Source: Lachnospiraceae bacterium
Lineage (GTDB): Bacteria; Bacillota; Clostridia; Lachnospirales; Lachnospiraceae
Direction: 5' to 3'
DNA length: 64,000 nucleotides
NCBI GenBank assembly: GCA_910575105.1
Contig: CAJTDK010000007.1
Coordinates: 1 to 64,000 of the forward strand
Both the position numbers and the translations under genes were made by a program. The notes under the pieces were generated by a model that was not told where the DNA came from, searched no databases, and saw only the letters and a list, made by a program, of their open reading frames with translations. Shown here in pieces: positions 26,405-35,559 of the stretch. Every line of letters starts with the position of its first letter. Positions within the stretch are counted from its first letter, which is position 1.

Positions 26405-27727
26405 GTTGGCAAACTTCGTATAGTCTGCAAGCCATGCCAGATCAACGGTCCCTATGGGGCCGTTTCTTTGCTTTGCAATGATGATCTCGGCCTGCTTTTT
26501 TTTCTCACTGTCTTTGTTATAATATTCGTCACGGTAGATGAACATCACCACGTCCGCGTCCTGCTCTATGGCTCCTGACTCACGCAGGTCAGAAAGCATC
26601 GGACGCTTATCCGGGCGGGCTTCCACTGCACGGCTTAACTGGGAAAGAGCGATTACCGGGACATTCAGCTCTCTTGCAAGGGCCTTAAGGGAACGCGAGA
26701 TCTCCGAAATCTCCTGCTGTCTGGACTCTGAGCGCCCCCCTGCACTTCCCGACATCAACTGCAGGTAGTCGATAATGATAAGCTGCGTATCATGCTCAAG
26801 CTTATATTTCCGGCATTTGGACCGCAGCTCCGACACGGAGATACCCGGCGTATCATCAATAATCAGATTGGATCTTCCGATGATCCCGGCCCCTTCGATC
26901 AACTTCTCCCAGTCGGAATCCTTGAGATTACCGGTACGAAGCGCCTGGGAATCCACCTGGGACTCCAGCGCGAACAGACGGTTCACCAGCTGCTCCTTCG
27001 ACATCTCAAGGCTGAACACAGCGACACCTCTCTCCTTCTTGAACGCAACATGCTGCGCGATATTCAGAACAAATGCGGTCTTTCCCATAGACGGCCTCGC
27101 CGCCACCAGGATCAGATCTGAGGGCTGCATCCCTGACAATTTGTAATCGAGATCAATAAAGCCGGTGGGAATCCCTGTGACAACCCCCTTGCTCTTCGCC
27201 GCCTTCTCGATCCGCTCAAGGGCATTGAGCACAACCTGCTTGATGGGGACATATTCGCCGCTGTTACGCCTCTGCAAAAGCTCGAACACAGATTTCTCTG
27301 TAGTTTCCAAAATCGCCGGAAGCGGCTCCTTACCCACGTAACAGGTATTGGCTATCTGCTCATTGAGCTTGATCAGCCTGCGCATCATAGATTTATCCGC
27401 GATGATTTCCGCATGGGCTCTGACATTTACCGAGGTTGACACGATATTCAGAATGTCCCGCATGAACTCCAGGCTTGCGATCTCCGGCGGGACATCCTTC
27501 TCCTTCAGCCGCTCTTTGAGCGACACCAGATCCGCCGTCCTGCCTTCGTTAAACATCTCCACGATCGTGTCAAAGATGACACCGTATGCACTCTGATAAA
27601 AATCCTGTCCGCCGATCATCTCAGACGCCGCAAGTATCGCATCCTTATTCATCAGCATGGCTCCGATGACGGACTGCTCAGCTTCTATGCTGTGGGGCAT
27701 GACTCTTTTGATGAGCGCCTCTTCCAT
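26387..27727 (-). CDS. dnaB: Replicative DNA helicase DnaB
   Basis: A 446-residue hexameric helicase (called DnaC in Bacillus). The N-terminal primase-contact domain begins RVMPHSIEAEQSVIGAML. The RecA-like core has Walker A ARPSMGKTAF at about 206-215, VFSLEMSKEQL, and the Walker B region LIIIDYLQLMSG. Length is typical and there is no intein. AGGAGG precedes the ATG. It follows rplI by 12 bases in the conserved gdpP-rplI-dnaB cluster. Confidence 0.98.
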   Translation of the reverse strand: MEEALIKRVMPHSIEAEQSVIGAMLMNKDAILAASEMIGGQDFYQSAYGVIFDTIVEMFNEGRTADLVSLKERLKEKDVPPEIASLEFMRDILNIVSTSVNVRAHAEIIADKSMMRRLIKLNEQIANTCYVGKEPLPAILETTEKSVFELLQRRNSGEYVPIKQVVLNALERIEKAAKSKGVVTGIPTGFIDLDYKLSGMQPSDLILVAARPSMGKTAFVLNIAQHVAFKKERGVAVFSLEMSKEQLVNRLFALESQVDSQALRTGNLKDSDWEKLIEGAGIIGRSNLIIDDTPGISVSELRSKCRKYKLEHDTQLIIIDYLQLMSGSAGGRSESRQQEISEISRSLKALARELNVPVIALSQLSRAVEARPDKRPMLSDLRESGAIEQDADVVMFIYRDEYYNKDSEKKKQAEIIIAKQRNGPIGTVDLAWLADYTKFANLSRQE

Positions 27728-27739
27728 CAGTTGGTCCTC

Positions 27740-28189
27740 CTACGCTTCTTCTGTTACATTCACCGTCAGCTCCGCCGTCACCTTCGGGTGAAGCTTCACC
27801 GGAACCTTAAAGGTCCCCAGCGTCTTAATAGCTTCCTTAAGCACGATCTTCTTCTTATCTATATCCAGATCCATCTGGCTTTTAACCTCCGACGCGATCT
27901 CCTTAGAGGATACGGAGCCAAACGCCTTACCGCCCTCTCCGGTCTTGATCGACACCTCGATCTTTCCCGCTTCAACCTTAGCTCCAAGCTCCTGCGCAGC
28001 CTCGTACTGCTCCTGCGCAAGCTTATCGTCATTGGCCTTCTTAAGCTTCAGGTCGTTGAGGTTCTTCGCATTGGCCTCAACACCTTTATTTCTCTTTAAG
28101 ATGAAATTCCTGGCATAGCCGTCGCTGACCTCCACAATCTCACCTTTTTTCCCAAGGGACTTAACGTCCTCCTTCAAAATCACTTTCAT
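27740..28189 (-). CDS. rplI: 50S ribosomal protein bL9
   Basis: A 149-residue ribosomal protein with the N-terminal signature MKVILKEDVKSLGKKGEIVEVSDGYARNFILKR, a long central helix and a C-terminal rRNA-binding domain. It lies near the L1 stalk. The ATG follows the gdpP stop without a gap (TAGATG), which implies translational coupling. Confidence 0.98.
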   Translation of the reverse strand: MKVILKEDVKSLGKKGEIVEVSDGYARNFILKRNKGVEANAKNLNDLKLKKANDDKLAQEQYEAAQELGAKVEAGKIEVSIKTGEGGKAFGSVSSKEIASEVKSQMDLDIDKKKIVLKEAIKTLGTFKVPVKLHPKVTAELTVNVTEEA

Positions 28190-30247
28190 CTATATATCCC
28201 CTTTCTCTAACATCGTTCTGATCACTCTCTTGACGTCCTCGACCGCGGCCTCAATGTCCGTATGCTCAAACTGCGCCCCGGCAGCATTGATATGGCCGCC
28301 TCCGCCAAGCTTCTCCATGATCACCTGTACGTTCGCCTCGTCAATGGAACGGGCGCTGACATAGATCCTGCCGTTATAAACCGTCAGGACAAAGGATGCT
28401 TTTATCTCATTGATCTCCAAAAGCTCATTGGCCGCCTGCGCACCGAGAATCGTCGGACTCTCCACATTCGAGCAGAGATTCCTGGCAATCGCATATTTCT
28501 CGCAATATACCTCCACGCTGCTGATGATAGCCGCCTTCACCCGATACGACTCCATATCGTCCCTGAACATCTTCTTCACCAGGGTGATGTCCGCCCCGCA
28601 CCTTCTCAAAAATGCAGCCGCCTCAAAGGTACGCACTCCTGTCCGATAGGCAAAATTATTCGTATCGATCATGATCCCGGCATAAAGGCTGCTGGCCTCC
28701 AGCTTGGGAATCTTGATATCATCTACAATATACTGTAGAACCTCAGAAATCATCTCACATGCCGAGGAAGCATACGGCTCAATATAGGAAAGAACCGCAT
28801 TCTCGATATTATCCGCGCTCTGCCGGTGATGGTCAAGGACGACTACCGTCTTGCTGATCTTAAGCAGACCCTCGCACTCGGTCATCATCGGGCGGTTCGT
28901 ATCCACGACGATCACCATCGAGCTTTCGCTGGCCATCTCCAGCGCCTCCGAAGAGGTAAGAAACAGATCCTCCGGATAATCCGGATTGTTCTCATAAGCG
29001 CTGTAGAGCGGCCTAAGCGACGCCGACACCTCATTGATCACGACATGTGCCTTCTTCTCCAGCATCCTCGCCGCGCGGTACACGCCGATCGCCGCGCCCA
29101 GCGCATCCACATCCGTAAGCTTATGTCCCATGACGAAGATCTCGTCCTTCACGGTCATAAACTCACGAAGCGCCTCCGCCTTAACCCTGGCCTTCACACG
29201 GGTATTCTTGGCCGTCTGCTCCCGCTTGCCGCCATAGTAGGTGATACCGCTGCAATCCTTGATCACGGCCTGGTCGCCGCCTCTGGCTAGAGCCAGGTCA
29301 ATCGCGACACGGGCGTAATTATAGCTCTGGGAATAGACATTGCTGCTGAGTCCCAGGCCGATACTCAGCGTAGCCGGGATACTGTTGCCGATATTGACAG
29401 ACTTAACATCCTCCAAGAGGGAAAACTTATCACTCTCCAGCTCCTTAAAGCCCGACTTCTGGACTGCAATAAAATACTTGTCATTCTCCATCTTGCGGAC
29501 GATCCCGTTAACCCTCGATATATACTGGTTGATCTTGCGGTCTACCAGAGCGATCAAAAGCGACTGGCGCACTTCCTCCACACTGTCGATCACCTCGTCA
29601 TAATTGTCAATATAGATCAGCCCGGCCACAAGCCTCTGCTCCTCGCTGGCACGGATATACCGGTTCAGTTCCGTCACATCCTGAAGATATACCGCGATAA
29701 AATACTCCCGGCCCCCCGGAAGCTCCATAAGGCGTTCTGTCTCATTGAACCCTTCTACAGATACCTTTCTTAGCTCTGCCTTATATTCCTTATCTTCATA
29801 ATAGACATCCATCTCGACGATGTCATTCTCCTCTTTAGGAAATATACTGGAATTCAGCTCCGGGACAAGCTTACTGATATAGATGTCCCCCACTCTCTTT
29901 CCCAGGATCTGCTCAAACTGTTCATTCAGCCAGACGATCTTTCCATTTTCCAAAAGAATCGCATAAGGAAGCGCCAGCTCCTTAAGAAGCGTATTCTGCA
30001 CGATGCCATACTGCGCCGCAAATTCTACCAGGTCTTTTAAGATTCCGGCCCTGCCGTACAAGTACAGAAATATAATCATACCGATGTAGGCAATGACAAA
30101 GATAAGCATCACCATCCCTGCACGCCGGTCAATGCTGAATATCCAGATATTCACTGCAATCAGCAAAATCGCCATGACCATCGGAAGCTGCATATACAAT
30201 CTGAGATGTCCTTTAAGGCGCACCTGCTCCTCCTGCTTTTTCTTCAT
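28190..30247 (-). CDS. gdpP: Cyclic-di-AMP phosphodiesterase GdpP
   Basis: A 685-residue membrane enzyme that hydrolyses c-di-AMP to pApA. It has two membrane helices (about 21-38 and 46-66), a PAS-like domain, a degenerate GGDEF domain without the GGDEF motif, and a C-terminal DHH/DHHA1 catalytic domain (VVIVDTNRP, VVLDHHRQ, GIMIDTNNF, GGGGHINAAGAQ). I moved the start to the ATG at 30247, because the upstream extension lacks family sequence. c-di-AMP controls potassium and osmotic balance in Firmicutes. It leads the rplI-dnaB cluster. Confidence 0.95.
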   Translation of the reverse strand: MKKKQEEQVRLKGHLRLYMQLPMVMAILLIAVNIWIFSIDRRAGMVMLIFVIAYIGMIIFLYLYGRAGILKDLVEFAAQYGIVQNTLLKELALPYAILLENGKIVWLNEQFEQILGKRVGDIYISKLVPELNSSIFPKEENDIVEMDVYYEDKEYKAELRKVSVEGFNETERLMELPGGREYFIAVYLQDVTELNRYIRASEEQRLVAGLIYIDNYDEVIDSVEEVRQSLLIALVDRKINQYISRVNGIVRKMENDKYFIAVQKSGFKELESDKFSLLEDVKSVNIGNSIPATLSIGLGLSSNVYSQSYNYARVAIDLALARGGDQAVIKDCSGITYYGGKREQTAKNTRVKARVKAEALREFMTVKDEIFVMGHKLTDVDALGAAIGVYRAARMLEKKAHVVINEVSASLRPLYSAYENNPDYPEDLFLTSSEALEMASESSMVIVVDTNRPMMTECEGLLKISKTVVVLDHHRQSADNIENAVLSYIEPYASSACEMISEVLQYIVDDIKIPKLEASSLYAGIMIDTNNFAYRTGVRTFEAAAFLRRCGADITLVKKMFRDDMESYRVKAAIISSVEVYCEKYAIARNLCSNVESPTILGAQAANELLEINEIKASFVLTVYNGRIYVSARSIDEANVQVIMEKLGGGGHINAAGAQFEHTDIEAAVEDVKRVIRTMLEKGDI

Positions 30248-30385
30248 GATCCCTTCAACCTTTTCCTTACAACTTCTTCTTATGCCCTTGGCTGGCAAAA
30301 GCACATACTTCTAATTTATTATAGCACTTTTCTGTGTTTATGCAAGCAGCGGCGCCCAAGCAGCAATAAAATTAAGATTTTTAAT

Positions 30386-30429
30386 CTAAAAGGCCCCGCC
30401 CTACAGGAAGCTTTCTGTAAAGCGGGGCC
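30386..30429 (-). terminator. Terminator of the sugar operon (after galE)
   Basis: An 8-bp GC stem GGCCCCGC/GCGGGGCC (30392-30399, 30422-30429) contains an inner ACAG/CTGT stem and is followed on the minus strand by TTTTAGATT. It ends the operon that runs from the binding protein at 36855 to galE. Confidence 0.9.
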
Positions 30430-30447
30430 AAACACTCCGAAACAATC

Positions 30448-31467
30448 TTATGCATTATATCCGTCAGGATTCTGCGACTGCCATCTCCAGGAATCCTCGC
30501 ACATCTCGTCAAGGCCTCTCTTGGCCTTCCAGCCAAGCACCTTAAGCGCTTTCGCCGGGTCAGCATAGCACATAGCGATATCCCCTGCCCTTCTCGGCTT
30601 AATCTCGTAGGGCAGATCCTTGCCGCACGCCTTAGAGAATGCCTTCACCATATCGAGGACTGAGTAGCCCACACCGGTTCCGAGGTTGATCACATCAAGC
30701 CCCGGATTCGTCAGGATATAATCGATGGCCTTCACATGTCCGACCGCAAGGTCAACAACATGGATATAATCGCGGACTCCCGTTCCGTCCGGCGTATCAT
30801 AATCGTCGCCGAACACGCCCAGCTTCTCAAGCTTTCCTACAGCTACCTGCGTAATATACGGCATCAGGTTGTTGGGAATCCCCTTCGGATCCTCTCCGAT
30901 ACGCCCGCTCTTGTGCGCCCCTACTGGATTAAAATAACGAAGAAGGATAACATTCCACTCCGGATCCGCCTTCTGCAGGTCTGTCATAATCTGCTCCATC
31001 ATAGACTTTGTCCACCCGTACGGGTTCGTGCACTGTCCCTTCGGGCAATCCTCCGTGATCGGCATAACCTCCGGACTTCCATATACCGTAGCCGAAGAGC
31101 TGAATACGATATTCTTCACGCCGACTGTCCTCATCACGTCCATAAGCGTAAGCGTCCCATTGATATTGTTGCGGTAATATTCCAACGGCTTTCTCACCGA
31201 TTCGCCCACAGCCTTCAGCGCTGCGCAGTGGATGACCGCATCGATCCCTTCTGCCTTAAACATCTCTGTAAGCTTCTTCGCGTCCAGTACGTCTCCTTCG
31301 TAGAATTTCACTGATTTACCGGTCAGCTCTTCCACTCTCCTGAGCGATTCCTCTGATGAATTGGAAAGATTGTCATAAACAACAACCTCATATCCCGTGT
31401 TTAAAAGCTCCAAAGCGGTATGGCTTCCGATGTATCCCGCTCCTCCGGTTATTAATACTTTTGCCAT
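30448..31467 (-). CDS. galE: UDP-glucose 4-epimerase
   Basis: A 339-residue short-chain dehydrogenase-type enzyme that interconverts UDP-galactose and UDP-glucose, and sometimes the N-acetyl forms. The NAD site [11 protein letters not shown] is at residues 7-17, the catalytic Ser in FSSSATVYG, and the YxxxK pair in YGWTK. The cofactor-domain signature [12 protein letters not shown] is present. As the last gene of the NahK/nucleotidyltransferase/ABC operon it would return UDP-Gal or UDP-GalNAc to the Glc series. Confidence 0.96.
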   Translation of the reverse strand: MAKVLITGGAGYIGSHTALELLNTGYEVVVYDNLSNSSEESLRRVEELTGKSVKFYEGDVLDAKKLTEMFKAEGIDAVIHCAALKAVGESVRKPLEYYRNNINGTLTLMDVMRTVGVKNIVFSSSATVYGSPEVMPITEDCPKGQCTNPYGWTKSMMEQIMTDLQKADPEWNVILLRYFNPVGAHKSGRIGEDPKGIPNNLMPYITQVAVGKLEKLGVFGDDYDTPDGTGVRDYIHVVDLAVGHVKAIDYILTNPGLDVINLGTGVGYSVLDMVKAFSKACGKDLPYEIKPRRAGDIAMCYADPAKALKVLGWKAKRGLDEMCEDSWRWQSQNPDGYNA

Positions 31468-31521
31468 CTTAATCCCTCCTGACCCGCCTAACAGTATCTG
31501 GTATCACCCATTCTAACCTTA

Positions 31522-32646
31522 TTACGTCAGGCTGCTATTATATTTTTCTATGATTTCCTTCATAGTATACCACTTGCGCTCCATATCTTCAACAAGTTTA
31601 AACTGTGTACGGCACCGGTCCAGATTATGATGCTCTCTATGTATCTTAAAATAGGTATCACCCTGCAGGTAGTCCGTCAGAAAACGCATGCCGCATTCAA
31701 AGGTCATCACCTTCGCGCCCATAGGCATCAGTTCGATCTCCTTTTTCGTAAGCTTGCCGCCGCACCCCTCGATATAGCCCTTCGCATACAGCTCAAACAG
31801 CTCCATGCTGCAGGACACCTTATCAAGATCCGGCTCATCCTCCGCAGCCGTACTCGCGCCGAAACGGATGGAATCCCCGAAATCATTGACCGCAAGCCCC
31901 GGCATGACCGTATCCAGATCGATCACGCAAATCCCCTTCCCGGTCTCGTCATCGATCATAATATTGTTAAGCTTCGTATCGTTATGCGTAACCCTGATGG
32001 GGATCTCGCCGCGACTTAAAAGGCCGGCAAAGCAGTTGGCCGTCTCTTCCCTGTCCAGCACGAACTGTATCTCCTTCTCCACCCGAGACGCCCGGCCCGC
32101 ACAGTCTCTTCTCACCGCCTCCTTAAACACCTGGAAACGTGCCTTTGTATCATGAAACCCTTCTATCGTCTCATATAACGTCTCCGCCGGATAATCTGCG
32201 AGCAGCCGCTGAAAATTACCAAAAGCCACCGCACTCTGATAAAAATGCTCCGACTTTTCCACCTTGTCATAGCTGGTCGCGCCGTTAATAAACTTGTACG
32301 ACCGCCAGTAATCCCCAAGGGAATCCTGATAATAAGGCTTTCCGTCCGCCGCCGGTATCACATTGAGCGTTTCCCGCTCCGGATCACCCCCATGCTCCAC
32401 AATCTTCTTCCGAAGATGAGAGGTCACCCCCGTAATATTCTCCATAAGTTCTACAGGCCTTGCGAAGACAGCCTTATTCATCCTCTGGAGAATGGCCTTT
32501 TCCTGTCCCGCTCCCGCCTCCTCGAACGTAAGCAGATAGGTATCATTGATGTGGCCGCTCCCGTAAGGCTCATCGCCGGTCAGCCTGCCTTCATACCGGA
32601 AATGTCCGATCACTTCTTCTCTCTGTTCTTTGGTTACCTGTGCCAT
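31522..32646 (-). CDS. N-acetylhexosamine 1-kinase-like phosphotransferase (NahK/LnpB type)
   Basis: A 374-residue aminoglycoside-phosphotransferase-fold kinase. The catalytic loop RVTHNDTKLNNIM and metal site VIDLDTVMPG are followed by DFGDSIRFGAS, and the N-terminus has EPYGSGHINDTYL. These stretches closely match my recollection of Bifidobacterium NahK, which phosphorylates GlcNAc or GalNAc at C1. AGGATAGATGATG has two ATGs; I chose the second, at 32646, for spacing, which overlaps the nucleotidyltransferase stop. The true substrate could be another hexosamine or hexose. Confidence 0.88.
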   Translation of the reverse strand: MAQVTKEQREEVIGHFRYEGRLTGDEPYGSGHINDTYLLTFEEAGAGQEKAILQRMNKAVFARPVELMENITGVTSHLRKKIVEHGGDPERETLNVIPAADGKPYYQDSLGDYWRSYKFINGATSYDKVEKSEHFYQSAVAFGNFQRLLADYPAETLYETIEGFHDTKARFQVFKEAVRRDCAGRASRVEKEIQFVLDREETANCFAGLLSRGEIPIRVTHNDTKLNNIMIDDETGKGICVIDLDTVMPGLAVNDFGDSIRFGASTAAEDEPDLDKVSCSMELFELYAKGYIEGCGGKLTKKEIELMPMGAKVMTFECGMRFLTDYLQGDTYFKIHREHHNLDRCRTQFKLVEDMERKWYTMKEIIEKYNSSLT

Positions 32647-33572
32647 CATCTATCCTCCCAGAGATTCTCGGGATACAATCCCTCGTCCTTCATCTTCTGA
32701 ATCGCAGCGACCACAACAGGCTTATCCTCCTTGTAAGTCACTCCGTACCATTTGTCCGCGGATTTCAGCACTGCGACAGCCGCCTTTTCCTCCTCCAGAA
32801 GCTTGCTCACCACTGCCGGCAGGAAATACTCGCACTTCATCGGATTCTCCTCAAGCCCCCGGTCAAGGAACGCCGGGAATCTGCCCTTAAGCTCCTTTAA
32901 AATGCTGCTGGTAAAGCCCCACATATTCATGGATACGATCGTCTCCTCCGGCACCGGGACCCATGTAGCCCCTTCATCCTCCGTGTACGCGATGCCGCCG
33001 TCCTGCTTCTCGATGCGCGTCCTCTCGTGGATCGCCACAAGCTCCCCGCGCTCATTCATATCACAGATCCCGCGGGCCACATGGCCGTTATCTGTCACGG
33101 TGTTGCCCAGCTTATAACCCACCATCGTATAGCGGTACTTCTCATCGTCCTGATGAGAGGCAAGATAATCATAGATCAGCTTAAATGCCTCCGCGCCATA
33201 ATAATCATCCGCATTGATGACCGCGAAGGGTCCGTCGATCTCCCCGCTGCAGCAAAGGACCGCATGGCCTGTCCCCCACGGCTTCACCCGTCCTTTTGGC
33301 ACCCCATAGCCTTCCGGGAGATTGCCGGCCTCCTGAAACACATAAGACACTTCCATATATTGGGAGATCCGGTCTCCGACAGCCTCCCTGAAATCCTTCT
33401 CATTCTCTCTCTTTATAATAAATATAACCTTTTCAAAGCCCGCTTTCCTCGCATCATACATAGAAAAATCCATGATAATATGCCCCTGTGCATCCACCGG
33501 GTCGATCTGCTTAAGCCCTCCGTAACGGCTGCCCATTCCTGCTGCCATAATGACTAATACTGGTTTATCCAT
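32646..33572 (-). CDS. Sugar-1-phosphate nucleotidyltransferase
   Basis: A 308-residue GT-A-fold transferase. The nucleotide-binding signature AAGMGSRYGGLKQ (about 10-22) replaces the classical GxGTRxxPxTxxxPK. The catalytic Asp pair is in AVINADDYYG. It would make UDP-sugar from sugar 1-phosphate and UTP, taking the product of the adjacent kinase. In the bifidobacterial pathway this step uses a different uridylyltransferase (LnpC/GalT2), so this one is a functional replacement by position. It overlaps the kinase start. Confidence 0.85.
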   Translation of the reverse strand: MDKPVLVIMAAGMGSRYGGLKQIDPVDAQGHIIMDFSMYDARKAGFEKVIFIIKRENEKDFREAVGDRISQYMEVSYVFQEAGNLPEGYGVPKGRVKPWGTGHAVLCCSGEIDGPFAVINADDYYGAEAFKLIYDYLASHQDDEKYRYTMVGYKLGNTVTDNGHVARGICDMNERGELVAIHERTRIEKQDGGIAYTEDEGATWVPVPEETIVSMNMWGFTSSILKELKGRFPAFLDRGLEENPMKCEYFLPAVVSKLLEEEKAAVAVLKSADKWYGVTYKEDKPVVVAAIQKMKDEGLYPENLWEDR

Positions 33573-33672
33573 CGCTCTACCTCCAATTATTATGTGTTAC
33601 TGATCTTAATCTTATCACAAAGCCATATAAAAAAGAAAATTTATCCGTCTCTTTTTGTCTAAAGGTACGGAT

Positions 33673-33711
33673 AAGCTGGCTGCTGTTCAATCCGTGACTA
33701 GCAGCCAGCTT
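33673..33711. repeat. Family 3 palindromic repeat, copy 2 (intra-operon hairpin)
   Basis: A perfect 12-bp stem AAGCTGGCTGCT/AGCAGCCAGCTT with a 15-base loop, in the 153-base gap between the permease and nucleotidyltransferase genes. The loop and inner arms match copy 3 at 47631 (24 of 27 bases). No T-run follows on the minus strand. It splits transporter genes from enzyme genes and may adjust their relative mRNA levels. Confidence 0.75.
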
Positions 33712-33725
33712 ATTATCTTCTCCGT

Positions 33726-34559
33726 CTAACCCTTTACACCGCCGGATGTTAATCCCGCAACCAGATGCTTTTCAATTGCAAGGAACAGGACAACGACAGG
33801 GATCGTCGCAAACAGTGATGTTGCAAACAGATACTGCCACTGGATAAAGTTGAATCCGTAGAATACATTGATACCGACAGTTATTGGTTTGAATACGTCT
33901 GTAGAGATCAAGGTAAGCGCGATCGTATATTCATTCCATGCATTGATAAATACAAAGATCAGCGTGGTGATGATACCAGGCGCAGCCATCGGAAGCAGCA
34001 CCTTTACCAATGCCTTTACCGTACCGCAGCCGTCGATCTTCGCCGCCTGCTCCATCTCCGGGGATATCCCCATGAATGTACCGCGCAGCAGCCAGATCGC
34101 AAATGCCTGGTTAAACGCCGCATTCAGAAGGATCAGCCCAAGGATCGTATCATTCAGGTCAATATTGACCATCATCCGGTAGATACCCACCAGGAGCACT
34201 ACCGGCGAGAACATCTGGCTCATGATCACAGCGCCCATGAATATCCCTTTTCCTTTGAACCTCATGCGTGCAAGAGCATAAGCCGCCGGAATGCCGCACA
34301 GGATAGCCAGCAGTGTGGCTCCTCCCGCGATGACCATAGAGTTGATCAGATATTTGAATACCGGAGCTGCTGTCCAGATATCGCTGAAATTAGACCACCG
34401 CCACACCTCAGGCAAGATATGGCCGATCTCGTACATCTCCTTCTTATCCTTAAGAGCCGTAATAAACATAACAAAATAAGGGTACAGGATAACAACGCAG
34501 AGAACTACGATAAAAGCATACAGAAGTACCGTCTGCCATGATTTTCTTTTTGACGCCAT
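33726..34559 (-). CDS. Sugar ABC transporter permease (MalG type)
   Basis: A 277-residue inner-membrane permease with about six membrane helices. The EAA-type loop AAKIDGCGTVKALVKVLLPMAAPG (about residue 185-208) contacts the ATPase. MalG-type partners pair with the MalF-type protein encoded just upstream, whose stop adjoins this ATG (TAGATG). No ATP-binding subunit is encoded in the operon. In many Firmicutes a shared MsmK/MsmX-type ATPase elsewhere serves such importers. Confidence 0.93.
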   Translation of the reverse strand: MASKRKSWQTVLLYAFIVVLCVVILYPYFVMFITALKDKKEMYEIGHILPEVWRWSNFSDIWTAAPVFKYLINSMVIAGGATLLAILCGIPAAYALARMRFKGKGIFMGAVIMSQMFSPVVLLVGIYRMMVNIDLNDTILGLILLNAAFNQAFAIWLLRGTFMGISPEMEQAAKIDGCGTVKALVKVLLPMAAPGIITTLIFVFINAWNEYTIALTLISTDVFKPITVGINVFYGFNFIQWQYLFATSLFATIPVVVLFLAIEKHLVAGLTSGGVKG

Positions 34560-35444
34560 CTAACTCTCCTCCTCTCCGCGAAGTGACAGGATCATATAAA
34601 TGCTGGCACAAAACGCTAGTATAACGAAGCCGATAACGGATACCGCCGCAGCATGGCCTCCTTTACCGTCCGTAAATGACAACTGATACAGGTAGGTAAC
34701 CAAGGTATGAGTCTGATCGGCCGGAGCACCCTTAGAGATCGTCCAGACGATGGGGAAAGAGTTAAACACATAAATAATATTAAGTACCGTCGATACGGTT
34801 AAGCTCGGCGCCACTAAAGGCAGCGTAATCTTGAAAAGCTTCTGCCAGAAGGTTGCGCCGTCAACTGACGCAGATTCATATAACGACCCGTCGATGCTCT
34901 GCAGTCCCGAAAGCACGCAGAATGTAACAAACGGAAATGTAACAAATATACCTACCCAGCATTCCCATCCGAACATAGAGCCGGCTGTCTTCGTCCAATT
35001 TACAAAGCTGTCGATCAATCCGATCTTTTTCAAAAGAACATTTAATGAACCATAATCCGCATTAATAATATATTTCCAGATAACCGACTGGATAATAAGC
35101 GCTGTTGCCCACGGAAAGATAACAACTGCACGAACAAACTTACGCCCCTTGAATTCCTGGTTTAAGACCATTGCCAGAATAAATCCGAAAACCGTAGACA
35201 CACCAACTACTACTACCGTCCAGATCACCGTATTCTGCAGCGTATGCCAGAATATCGGTTCCGCAAAAATATCCAGATAATTCTGGACTCCATTCAATCC
35301 TCTTACAATGCCGCTCCGTCCGACATCCGAAAATGAGATCTTGAACACCGAAACGATCGGTATCAGGATCATGCTTACCATAAGTATAACACTCGGCAGC
35401 AACCAGACATACGGCTGAAACGTTGCCAGCGTCTTTTTCTTCAT
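34560..35444 (-). CDS. Sugar ABC transporter permease (MalF type)
   Basis: A 294-residue permease with about six membrane helices. The EAA loop is ESASVDGATFWQKLFKITLPLVAPS (about 205-229). The GTG at 35450 lies against AGGAGG, so I place the start at the ATG seven bases after it. It forms the heterodimeric channel with the next gene and works with the binding protein encoded 115 bases upstream. Confidence 0.93.
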   Translation of the reverse strand: MKKKTLATFQPYVWLLPSVILMVSMILIPIVSVFKISFSDVGRSGIVRGLNGVQNYLDIFAEPIFWHTLQNTVIWTVVVVGVSTVFGFILAMVLNQEFKGRKFVRAVVIFPWATALIIQSVIWKYIINADYGSLNVLLKKIGLIDSFVNWTKTAGSMFGWECWVGIFVTFPFVTFCVLSGLQSIDGSLYESASVDGATFWQKLFKITLPLVAPSLTVSTVLNIIYVFNSFPIVWTISKGAPADQTHTLVTYLYQLSFTDGKGGHAAAVSVIGFVILAFCASIYMILSLRGEEES

Positions 35445-35559
35445 TGCCACGCCTCCTTACTCCTTAGATAACCGGTAAAACTGCTGTATTCACACATCAG
35501 TTTATAAAAATCGAGGGCCGAAGCAATTCGGGCCCTCGGTAATACACAATGTAATCCTG

